In this document: positions 27,243 to 33,208 of the stretch, piece after piece
Numbering within the stretch: position 1 is the stretch's first letter
Layout: every line of letters begins with the position of its first letter
Source: CAZNMF01 sp035547155
GTDB lineage: Bacteria; Acidobacteriota; Vicinamibacteria; Vicinamibacterales; SCN-69-37
Length of the DNA: 33,208 nt
NCBI GenBank assembly: GCA_035547155.1
Contig: DASZVJ010000248.1
Span: 1-33,208, forward strand
Reading direction: 5' to 3'
Position numbers and translations under genes: made by a program
The notes under the pieces: generated by a model
Databases searched by the model: none
Seen by the model: only the letters and a program-made list of their open reading frames with translations
What the model was told of the DNA's origin: nothing

Positions 27243-27294
27243 AAGTTCGAAGTTCGAAGTTCGAAGTTCGAAGTTCAAAGTTCGAAGTTCGAAA
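27243..27294. repeat. Repeat array I (AGTTCGA heptamers)
   Basis: Seven near-perfect 7-bp units, each containing the palindrome TTCGAA, with one unit reading TTCAAA. It begins 11 nt after the GH28 stop. 27267-27290 equals the reverse complement of 6653-6676 in array B over 24 nt. Confidence 0.9.
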
Positions 27295-27324
27295 GGTCCG
27301 CCGCGGTCCGTTACCGCCGTGGCC

Positions 27325-27330
27325 TATAAT
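27325..27330 (+). promoter_or_regulatory. Putative -10 box for the gntR-led operon
   Basis: A perfect TATAAT followed by 11 nt to the ATG at 27342. CTGAGG in the gap may act as a weak Shine-Dalgarno sequence. No TTGACA-like -35. Confidence 0.55.
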
Positions 27331-27341
27331 TCCCTGAGGTC

Positions 27342-28163
27342 ATGACGAGGCTCGACGTGCCCACAGTCGGTCGCAAACAACATCGCATCCCGGAAGGCGG
27401 CACCCAACACGTCGTCACGCACGTGCGCGCGCTGATCGAGCACGGCGATCTGCGGCCGGGCGACCGGCTGCCCGCCGAGCGCGACCTCGCGCGGCAGATC
27501 GGCGTCAGCCGGCCGACCGTGCGCGCAGGCCTGCGTGCGCTCGCGGCGATGGGCGTCGTCCAGTCGCGCCATGGATCGGGGACGTACATTCCGGACGGTC
27601 CGCCGATGCTCGGCAGCGAGCCGCTGAGCTTCCTGGCGGCGCTGCACGGCTTCACGCGCGACGACATGTACGAGGCGCGGCGGATTCTCGAGGTCGGCGC
27701 CGTCGGTCTGGCCGCCGAGCGCGCCACGCCGGAGCAGTTGGCGTCGCTCGCGGAAGAGGTCGCGAACCTGTTCGCGTCGCTCACCGAGCCGTTCAAGTAC
27801 CTCGTGCACGACATCTCGTTCCACCGCACGCTCGCCGCGGCGTCCGGCAATCCGATCATCGCAACGCTCGTCGAGATGGTGTCCGCGCTCTACTACGGCC
27901 GCCGGCGCCAGACCGCGGCGCGCGCGCTCGAATCGGATCTGCGCGATGCGGCCGAGATGCATCGCCGGATCTATCAGGCCGTTCGCGCGCACGATCCCGA
28001 TGAAGCGCGGCGGCTCATGCACGCCCATCTGCTGCAAGCCAGCGCGCATCAGGCGCGCGAGGAAGCGCACGGCGAGACCGCGTCCCCCGCGCCCGCCGCC
28101 GACGCGCCTCCCGTCGAGTCCCACGTCCCGCCGGTTCCCGGCCGTCCCCGGAGCGCTCATTGA
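27342..28163 (+). CDS. GntR-family (FadR/FCD) transcriptional regulator
   Basis: 273 residues. The N-terminal winged helix shows the GntR pattern: DLRPGDRLPAERDLARQIG, VSRPTVRAGLRALAAMGVV and the wing RHGSGTYI (near 35-90). The C-terminal FCD effector domain has YEARRILEVGAVGLAAERA and the metal/ligand motif HDISFHRTLAAASGNPI (near 163-179). FCD regulators of this type (UxuR, ExuR, DgoR relatives) respond to sugar acids. It heads an operon of hexuronate genes, so it is likely the local repressor. The last 30 residues are proline/alanine-rich and low-complexity. Its stop overlaps the next start. Confidence 0.92.
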   Translation: MTRLDVPTVGRKQHRIPEGGTQHVVTHVRALIEHGDLRPGDRLPAERDLARQIGVSRPTVRAGLRALAAMGVVQSRHGSGTYIPDGPPMLGSEPLSFLAALHGFTRDDMYEARRILEVGAVGLAAERATPEQLASLAEEVANLFASLTEPFKYLVHDISFHRTLAAASGNPIIATLVEMVSALYYGRRRQTAARALESDLRDAAEMHRRIYQAVRAHDPDEARRLMHAHLLQASAHQAREEAHGETASPAPAADAPPVESHVPPVPGRPRSAH

Positions 28164-28936
28164 TCGCATCGTCGTTGTTCGATTTGTCCGGCCGCGTGGC
28201 GGTCATCGTTGGTGGTACGAGCGGCATCGGCCGCGCATTGGCCCTGGGGCTCGCGGAAGCGGGCGCGGACGTCGTCGCCACCGGCCGCCGTGAAGATCTC
28301 GTTCGCGAGGTGTCGGCGGAGATCACGGCCAAGGGCCGGCGCTCGCTCGCGATGGCGTGTGACGTCGAGGATCTCGCGTCGCTCGAGCGGCTGCGCGACA
28401 CCTGCGTGTCGACGCTCGGTGGCGTCGACATCCTGATCGCCGCCGCTGGCCGTACGCAGCGCGTGCCCAGTCTGCAGATGACCGACGAGGAGTGGGCGCG
28501 GGTCATCGACACGAACCTGAACGGCGTGTTCCGCACGTGCCGCGTGTTCGCGCCGCCGATGATCGCGAAGGGCCGCGGCCGGATCATCACGATCGCGTCG
28601 CTGTCCTCGTTCGTCGGCTTGTTCGAAGTCGCCGCGTACACCGCGAGCAAGGCGGGCGTCGCGGGATTGACGCGCGCGCTTGCCGTCGAGTGGGCGAAGC
28701 ACGGTGTCAACGTCAACGCGATCGCGCCGGGGCTGTTCAAAACGGATCTCAACCGCGCGCTGCTCGAGTCGCCGCGCGGTCAGGAATTTCTCATCCGCAC
28801 GCCGATGGGCCGGTTCGGTCAGTTCCACGAGCTGGTCGGCACGGCCGTGTTCCTCGCGTCCGAGGCCTCCGCGTTCGTCACGGGCCAGATCGTCGCGGTC
28901 GACGGCGGATTTCTCGCGAGCGGCGTCAACCAATGA
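28160..28936 (+). CDS. kduD: SDR-family oxidoreductase, KduD-like
   Basis: 258-residue classical short-chain dehydrogenase. The nucleotide motif is GGTSGIGRA (near 18-26); the catalytic set is NLNG, the Ser in IASLSS, and YTASK (Tyr/Lys near 156-160). APGLFKTDLNRALL and GFLASGVNQ at the end are typical of the 2-deoxy-D-gluconate 3-dehydrogenase/gluconate 5-dehydrogenase branch. KduD reduces 2,5-diketo-3-deoxygluconate to KDG. As no uronate reductase is present, it could instead reduce a keto-uronate. TTG start overlapping the gntR stop by 4 nt; the stop overlaps the next ATG (ATGA). Confidence 0.85.
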   Translation: MIASSLFDLSGRVAVIVGGTSGIGRALALGLAEAGADVVATGRREDLVREVSAEITAKGRRSLAMACDVEDLASLERLRDTCVSTLGGVDILIAAAGRTQRVPSLQMTDEEWARVIDTNLNGVFRTCRVFAPPMIAKGRGRIITIASLSSFVGLFEVAAYTASKAGVAGLTRALAVEWAKHGVNVNAIAPGLFKTDLNRALLESPRGQEFLIRTPMGRFGQFHELVGTAVFLASEASAFVTGQIVAVDGGFLASGVNQ

Positions 28937-29283
28937 AGCCGGCGCTGGTCATCAGCGATCGCGACAACGTGGCCACGGCCCTCGAGCCGCTCGCCGCCGG
29001 TGTCGCGCTCGATCTCGATGGCCGGCGCGTCGTCACGCGAGCGGCGATTCCATCCGGCCACAAGCTTGCGCTCGTCGACATTCCCGCGGGCGCGCCGATC
29101 GTGAAATACGGCAGCGCGATCGGCACGGCGACGGCGGCGATCGCGAGCGGCGATCACGTCCATACGCACAACGTGGCGAGCGGGCGTGGACGCGGCGATC
29201 TCGCGCACGCGCCAGCGCCTGACGTGTCCGCGCGCCTCGCCGAGCCCGAGCCGCCGTCCTCGTCCTCCGGATCGCGCGCATGA
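28933..29283 (+). CDS. UxaA-type dehydratase, small SAF-domain subunit
   Basis: 116 residues. This is the N-terminal part of altronate/galactarate dehydratases, encoded separately. The SAF fold has VVTRAAIPSGHKLALVDIPAG and VKYGSAIGTATAAIASGDHVHTHNV (each split), where the histidines of HVHTHN bind the metal. The C-terminal 25 residues are proline/serine-rich. It overlaps both neighbours by 4 nt (ATGA), which implies coupled 1:1 synthesis with the large subunit. Two-part enzymes of this family also include sulfolactate sulfo-lyase, but the uronate context favours altronate. Confidence 0.86.
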   Translation: MKPALVISDRDNVATALEPLAAGVALDLDGRRVVTRAAIPSGHKLALVDIPAGAPIVKYGSAIGTATAAIASGDHVHTHNVASGRGRGDLAHAPAPDVSARLAEPEPPSSSSGSRA

Positions 29284-30455
29284 GCGATCGGCCGGGCTTC
29301 CTGGGCTATCCGCGTGCGGATGGCCGTGTCGGCACGCGCAACTACGTCCTCGTCGTTCCCACCGTCATCTGTTCATCGGTCGTCTGCGAGCGCATCACCG
29401 CGGTCGATCCCGATCGCATCGTCGCGTTGCCGCACCAGGCCGGCTGCGGTCAGCTCGGGCCGGACATGCGTTTGACGCACGAGACGCTGGCCGCGTACTG
29501 CCGTCATCCGAACGTTGGCGCCGTGCTCGTCATCGCGCTGGGATGCGAGCAGGTCGTCGCGCAGATGCTGGTCGAAGCGGCCGACGAGGCGGGGAAGCCG
29601 TCGGCAATGCTCGCGATTCAAGAAGAGGGCGGCACGGTGAAGACGATCGCGCACGGCCGCGAGATCGCGGCGCGCCTGGCGGGCGAGATCGCGTCCACGC
29701 CGCGCGTGTGGTGCGACATCCGCTCGCTCGTCCTGTCGCTCAAGTGCGGCGGGTCGGATTACACGTCCGGCCTCGCAGCGAACCCGGCGCTCGGACGCGT
29801 CGCCGATCGGCTCGTCGATCTCGGCGGTTCCGCGGTGCTCGGTGAGATCGCGGAGATCATGGGCGCCGAGCATCTCTTGGCGGCTCGTGCGGTGCAGCCG
29901 GAGATTGGACGCAAGCTGCTGCGTGTGATCAATCGCGTCGAGACGCAGGCCATGGCGCTCGGCCTCGACATCCGCGGAACGCAACCGTCGCCCGGCAACA
30001 TCCGCGGCGGATTGACGACGATCGAGGAGAAGTCGCTGGGCGCGACGCACAAGGGCGGCGAGCACGCGCCGCTCGTGGATCTCGTCGACTACGCGGGGCG
30101 CATCTCGAAGCCCGGCTTGACCGTGATGGACACGCCTGGACTCGACGTCGAATCGGTGACCGGCATGGTCGGCGGCGGCGCGCAGGTCGTCGTCTTCACG
30201 ACCGGTCTCGGCACGCCGACCGGCAATCCCATCGCGCCCGTCATCAAGATCACCGGCAACGCGCGCACGGCCGAGCGCATGGCGGACAACATCGACCTCG
30301 ACGTCAGTGGCGTGCTCACAGGCAGCGAAACGATCGACGCCGCTGCAGATCGGCTCTTCGACGAAGTGCTCGCCGTCGCTTCCGGCACGCTCGTGAAGGC
30401 CGAGACGCTCGGTCACCGCGAGTTCGCGATCCACAGGGCCAATCCGACCATCTGA
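29280..30455 (+). CDS. uxaA: UxaA-type dehydratase, large subunit (probable altronate dehydratase)
   Basis: 391 residues, the C-terminal module of UxaA. It would dehydrate D-altronate to KDG as a metal-dependent (iron-type) enzyme together with the small subunit. Family blocks: GYPRADGRVGTRNYVLVVP at the N-terminus, HQAGCGQLGPD, ALGCEQV, LKCGGSDYTSGLAANPALG near 160-178, and VFTTGLGTPTGNPIAPVIKI near 303-322. The cysteines in GCGQ, GCEQ and KCGGSD are conserved ligands. Start ATG overlaps the small-subunit stop. The product KDG enters kdgK and eda encoded 5 kb upstream. Exact substrate (altronate, galactarate or other) is inferred from context. Confidence 0.88.
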   Translation: MSDRPGFLGYPRADGRVGTRNYVLVVPTVICSSVVCERITAVDPDRIVALPHQAGCGQLGPDMRLTHETLAAYCRHPNVGAVLVIALGCEQVVAQMLVEAADEAGKPSAMLAIQEEGGTVKTIAHGREIAARLAGEIASTPRVWCDIRSLVLSLKCGGSDYTSGLAANPALGRVADRLVDLGGSAVLGEIAEIMGAEHLLAARAVQPEIGRKLLRVINRVETQAMALGLDIRGTQPSPGNIRGGLTTIEEKSLGATHKGGEHAPLVDLVDYAGRISKPGLTVMDTPGLDVESVTGMVGGGAQVVVFTTGLGTPTGNPIAPVIKITGNARTAERMADNIDLDVSGVLTGSETIDAAADRLFDEVLAVASGTLVKAETLGHREFAIHRANPTI

Positions 30456-30468
30456 ACTGGCGATTGTT

Positions 30469-30530
30469 ATCGCGCTATCTCGCTATCGCGCTATCGCGCT
30501 ATCTGGAACCCGATCATCTCGTTATCTGCA
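30469..30530. repeat. Repeat array J (CGCTATCT/CGCTATCG units)
   Basis: Five 7-8 bp units, then GGAACC (array B/C/F type) followed by CGATCATC (array D/E type) and a last TTATCT. It begins 14 nt after the uxaA stop. It is the only array that joins unit types from the other families. Confidence 0.8.
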
Positions 30531-30582
30531 GAATGTGGCGCGGATCGCTCGACGCCGTTTCTATGCCAGAATGACTGCGCCT

Positions 30583-30592
30583 TTCAATTGAA
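30583..30592. promoter_or_regulatory. Palindrome upstream of the exuT-like gene, candidate operator
   Basis: TTCAATTGAA is a perfect 10-bp AT-rich palindrome in otherwise GC-rich DNA. It lies about 10 nt after the -10-like CAGAAT/TATGCC cluster (30562-30572) and 52 bp before the start codon. Confidence 0.35.
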
Positions 30593-30643
30593 CTCGCAAA
30601 AACGACTGGCGGATGTGTGCGCGCCGGTCGTGGAGGAGCATCG

Positions 30644-31981
30644 ATGGAGCTGTCGCAGCCGCCGCCCCGCACGGGGTACCTCCGATGGGTAATCTGCGCC
30701 CTGTTGTTTCTCGCGGCGACCGTCAATTACATCGACCGGCAAGTCATCGGCATCCTCAAGCCGACGCTCCAGCACGAGTTCTCGTGGAGCGAGACCGACT
30801 ACGCCAACATCATCTTCGCGTTCCAGCTCGCGTACGCGATCGGGTTCGTCTTCGCCGGACGCGTGATCGATTGGCTCGGCACCAAGCGCGGCTTCACGCT
30901 CGCGATCGTGGTCTGGAGCGTCGCGGCGATCGGACACGCCGAGGCGCCGGCGATCGGCGCGGCGATCGCGCCGGTGCTCGCGTTCTTCGGCGCGGGCCTG
31001 TCGACGTCGGTCGCCGGCTTCGGGCTGATGCGCCTCGTGCTCGGCCTCGGCGAGGCCGGCAGCTTTCCGGCGTCGATCAAGACGGTTGCGGAGTGGTTCC
31101 CGCGGCGCGAGCGCGCGTTCGCGACCGGCCTCTTCAACTCGGGCACGAACATCGGCGCGCTCGTCACGCCGCTCGTCGTGCCATGGGTCACGGTCGCGTA
31201 CGGCTGGTACTGGGCGTTCATTCTCACCGGCGTGATCGGCTTCGCGTGGCTCGTGCTCTGGCTCGTCGTCTACGCGCCGGCGGCGACGCATCCGCGCCTG
31301 TCGGCAGGTGAGCGCGCGTACATCACGAGCGATCAGGCCGACGCCGTCACGCGGCAGATGCCGTGGCGCGAAGTCGTGCCGCATCGCCAGGCGTGGGCCT
31401 TCGCGCTCGGAAAGTTCCTCACCGATCCCGTCTGGTGGCTCTATCTCTTCTGGATTCCGGATTTCCTCAATCGCAACTACGGCGTCAACCTCACCGAGAT
31501 GGGACCGCCGCTCGTCGTGATCTATCTCGCGGCCGACGTCGGCAGCATCGCGGGCGGCGGCCTGTCGTCGTGGCTCATCGGCCGCGGCTGGTCGGTCAAC
31601 GCCGCGCGCAAGACGGCGATGCTCGTAATGGCGCTCGCCGTCGTCCCGATCGTCTTCGCGTCGAGCGTGCAGCATCTCTGGCTCGCCGTCGCGCTCGTCG
31701 GTCTGGCGGCCGCGGCGCATCAGGGCTGGTCCGCGAACCTGTTCACGCTGACGTCGGACACGTTTCCACGCTCGGCCGTCGGATCGGTCGTCGGCTTCGG
31801 CGGCATGTGGGGCGCGATTGGCGGGATGCTGATCTCGAAAGTGACCGGCTATCTGCTCGACACGTCCGGCAGCTACGTGCCGGTCTTCATCATGGCTGGC
31901 GGCATGTACTTGTTCGCGCTGCTGGTGATCCACCTGCTGGCGCCAAGACTGGAGCCGGTCAGGCTGGACGATCATCCGTGA
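30644..31981 (+). CDS. exuT: MFS hexuronate transporter, ExuT-like (ACS family)
   Basis: Proton-coupled uptake of galacturonate/glucuronate across the inner membrane. 445 residues with about 12 membrane helices. NYIDRQVIGILKPTL after helix 1 is the ACS-family signature, and GRVIDWLGTKRGF is the MFS loop 2-3 motif. GEAGSFPASIKTVAEWFP near 135-152 is typical of hexuronate transporters. The ATG at 30644 has GGAGGAG at good spacing; an in-frame start at 30617 was not chosen. The 3' end overlaps the GNAT gene by 4 nt. Confidence 0.9.
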   Translation: MELSQPPPRTGYLRWVICALLFLAATVNYIDRQVIGILKPTLQHEFSWSETDYANIIFAFQLAYAIGFVFAGRVIDWLGTKRGFTLAIVVWSVAAIGHAEAPAIGAAIAPVLAFFGAGLSTSVAGFGLMRLVLGLGEAGSFPASIKTVAEWFPRRERAFATGLFNSGTNIGALVTPLVVPWVTVAYGWYWAFILTGVIGFAWLVLWLVVYAPAATHPRLSAGERAYITSDQADAVTRQMPWREVVPHRQAWAFALGKFLTDPVWWLYLFWIPDFLNRNYGVNLTEMGPPLVVIYLAADVGSIAGGGLSSWLIGRGWSVNAARKTAMLVMALAVVPIVFASSVQHLWLAVALVGLAAAAHQGWSANLFTLTSDTFPRSAVGSVVGFGGMWGAIGGMLISKVTGYLLDTSGSYVPVFIMAGGMYLFALLVIHLLAPRLEPVRLDDHP

Positions 31982-32448
31982 ACATACGCCTTGCCACATC
32001 CGATGACGCCGACGCCATTGCCCGTCTCGTCAATCAGGCCTACAAGGTCGAAGCGTTCTTCGTCGCCGGCGATCGCACGAATCCAGACGACGTCCGCCGT
32101 CTGATGACCGTGGGATCGGTGCTCGTCGTCGACGGCGACGTCAGCGGCGAGATCGCGGCGTGCATCTACACGTCGCTGTCAGGGCGCCGTGCGTATTTCG
32201 GCATGCTGGCCGCGGATCCGGCAAAGCAGCGCCAAGGTCTTGGTCGCGCGCTGATTGACGAGTGCGAACGGCGCGCGCGGGCCGCCGGTGCGCGCGCGAT
32301 GGACATCAAGGTCGTCAACCTGCGCACCGATCTCCTGCGCCGCTACGAGCGGCTCGGCTATCTCGTCACCGGCACCGAGCGCTACGAGCATCGTCCCGTG
32401 CTCCAGCCGTGTCATTTCGTCGTCATGACGAAGACGTTGGACGGATAG
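31978..32448 (+). CDS. GNAT-family N-acetyltransferase
   Basis: 156 residues. NIRLATSDDADAIARLVNQAY is the usual first strand and helix. The acetyl-CoA loop is KQRQGLGRALIDECERRARA (Q/RxxGxG/A near 83-88), followed by VVNLRTDLLRRYERLGYLVTG. The substrate is unknown. GTG start overlaps the exuT stop (GTGA), so it is coexpressed with the transporter. The stop is followed within 5 bp by hairpin PE3. Confidence 0.87.
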   Translation: MNIRLATSDDADAIARLVNQAYKVEAFFVAGDRTNPDDVRRLMTVGSVLVVDGDVSGEIAACIYTSLSGRRAYFGMLAADPAKQRQGLGRALIDECERRARAAGARAMDIKVVNLRTDLLRRYERLGYLVTGTERYEHRPVLQPCHFVVMTKTLDG

Positions 32449-32452
32449 CGCC

Positions 32453-32480
32453 GGGGGCGACCACAAGGGTCGCCCCTACG
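32453..32480 (-). repeat. Hairpin repeat PE3 (REP-like, inverted orientation)
   Basis: GGGGCGACC (32454-32462), loop ACAAG, then GGTCGCCCC (32468-32476), a perfect 9-bp stem. The flanking CGTA puts it in opposite orientation to PE1, PE2, PE4 and PE5. Confidence 0.78.
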
Positions 32481-32490
32481 GACCGTTTCG

Positions 32491-32515
32491 TAGGGGCCGC
32501 CCTCGTGGCGGCCCC
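32491..32515 (+). repeat. Hairpin repeat PE4 (REP-like)
   Basis: TAGGGGCCGCC, loop CTCGT, then GGCGGCCCC: a perfect 9-bp stem (32493-32501 with 32507-32515). Head-to-head with PE3, 15 bp apart, forming a BIME-like pair. Confidence 0.78.
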
Positions 32516-32554
32516 GTGCCCGTAAGTCTGTAGCCCGTCGCCCATCGCCCGCTG

Positions 32555-32580
32555 TAGGGGCGGCCCCCCGTGGCCGCCCG
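32555..32580 (+). repeat. Hairpin repeat PE5 (REP-like)
   Basis: TAGGGGCGGCC, loop of six (CCCCGT), then GGCCGCCC: a perfect 8-bp stem (32558-32565 with 32572-32579). It ends 11 bp before the stop of the TonB-like gene. The 17 nt at 32536-32552 just upstream equal part of array H. Confidence 0.78.
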
Positions 32581-32590
32581 AGACCGATCG

Positions 32591-33208
32591 TCACGGTTTG
32601 AACGGCACCTCGATCGCAATCGCCGCATCGATCGCGGCGCCGTTCGATGTGGCCGGCGTGTAGCCCCACTGCGAGACCGCAATGACCGCCGACAAATCGA
32701 GCGGCTGAGACAGGCTCTTGCGCACGCTCAGCCGGCTGACGCATCCATGCGCCGAGATCGTTGCATCGAGCGTGACGATGCCGCCGGTGCCGGTCACCGT
32801 GCCCGATGGATAGCGAGGCGCAACGTCGGTCGTCTTCGCTGGAGCAATGACAGCCGCCGAAGCACCGGTGTTCGCCGCGGATGTCGGCGGCGCGTCCACG
32901 CAGGCGACGACGTCCGGGAGCACGGGGAAGACGAGCCATTGTGCGGCGTCCGGCTGGATCGCCGCCTCGTCATCGACGATCGTGACGCCGGGCAGTGCGC
33001 GTAACACGGCCTGACATTCCGGCGTGCGCAGCGTCTGGCCAACGCCCGCGCTCGCGGGCCGGCCGTCGGGACGATACGCGATCTGCACGATCCCGAACGC
33101 CGACTCCATCGAGAGATGGCATCCGGCGGCATCGATCAGGCTTGCCATGAAGCCGGGCCACGGCGGCGCGACGAGGCGCATCGGCGCCATGGTCGTCGTG
33201 TCGATCGA
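32591..33208 (-). CDS. TonB C-terminal-domain protein, 5' end outside the window
   Basis: At least 205 codons are open to the window edge; an internal ATG at 33190 exists, but the frame continues upstream without a stop, so I treat the gene as partial. The C-terminal 85 or so residues resemble the TonB_C fold: GTGGIVTLDATISAHGC, SRLSVRKSLSQPLDLSAV, then AVSQWGYTPATSNG and AIAIEVPFKP. That domain normally passes proton-motive energy to outer-membrane receptors or occurs as an energy-transducer-like domain in periplasmic proteins. The preceding part (ECQAVLRALPGVTIVDDE) is not recognised. It is convergent with the GNAT gene across PE3-PE5. Confidence 0.7.
   Translation of the reverse strand, partial: SIDTTTMAPMRLVAPPWPGFMASLIDAAGCHLSMESAFGIVQIAYRPDGRPASAGVGQTLRTPECQAVLRALPGVTIVDDEAAIQPDAAQWLVFPVLPDVVACVDAPPTSAANTGASAAVIAPAKTTDVAPRYPSGTVTGTGGIVTLDATISAHGCVSRLSVRKSLSQPLDLSAVIAVSQWGYTPATSNGAAIDAAIAIEVPFKP

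Noticed and set aside
28933..30455. Sulfolactate sulfo-lyase SuyA/SuyB
   Set aside because: Same two-part architecture, but the surrounding genes are for hexuronates and no sulfonate gene is present.

Overview
This is a very GC-rich bacterial chromosome segment with about 29 convincing protein genes, no RNA genes and no transposase or phage gene. A PBP1b-type peptidoglycan synthase, a predicted outer-membrane barrel and a TonB-type C-terminus point to a Gram-negative cell envelope. A bacillithiol synthase (BshC), frequent GTG/TTG starts and intergenic short-period repeats make an Acidobacteriota (Vicinamibacteria-like) soil heterotroph my best guess. No taxonomic marker in the window settles this.

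Layout. 1-6.6 kb: PBP1b (-), an argininosuccinate lyase homologue (+), a mannose-1-phosphate guanylyltransferase-like protein (-) and bshC (-). 6.6-11.4 kb: carA and carB (+), with a repeat array upstream and another between the two genes. The 323-bp gap 6620-6942 holds the bshC promoter, array B and a possible carA leader. 11.4-13.9 kb: a four-helix-bundle (S23-type) gene enclosed by inverted repeat arrays, then arfB, a Uma2-family gene and an outer-membrane barrel protein with a textbook terminator. 14.1-21.6 kb: housekeeping genes comEC, mazG, a PhnP-like metallo-hydrolase, ribF, an 88-residue unknown, cysS and a PilZ-like protein.

21.8-32.4 kb is a hexuronate/pectin utilisation locus: manD (+); kdgK, eda and a KduI/IolB-like cupin (-); a Tat-exported GH28 polygalacturonase (+); a GntR/FCD regulator leading an overlapping operon with a KduD-like dehydrogenase and a two-part UxaA-type dehydratase; then an ExuT-like transporter and a GNAT acetyltransferase. 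GH28 would release galacturonate, ExuT would import it, and the ManD, UxaA and KduD branches meet at 2-keto-3-deoxygluconate (KDG). KdgK phosphorylates KDG and Eda cleaves the product to pyruvate and glyceraldehyde-3-phosphate. No uronate isomerase is present. The window closes with the C-terminal part of a TonB-like protein (-).

The least explained content is between the genes. Ten arrays of 7-12 bp units (A-J) lie in gaps, often starting at or within a few bases of a stop codon. Arrays at distant loci share exact stretches of 17-24 nt, and in one case 28 of 29 nt. Two arrays are large inverted repeats, and one pair encloses the four-helix-bundle gene. A second family of GC-rich hairpins (five copies) shows compensatory stem changes. 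Many genes also have a -10-like hexamer 6-11 nt before the start codon, suggesting leaderless transcription.
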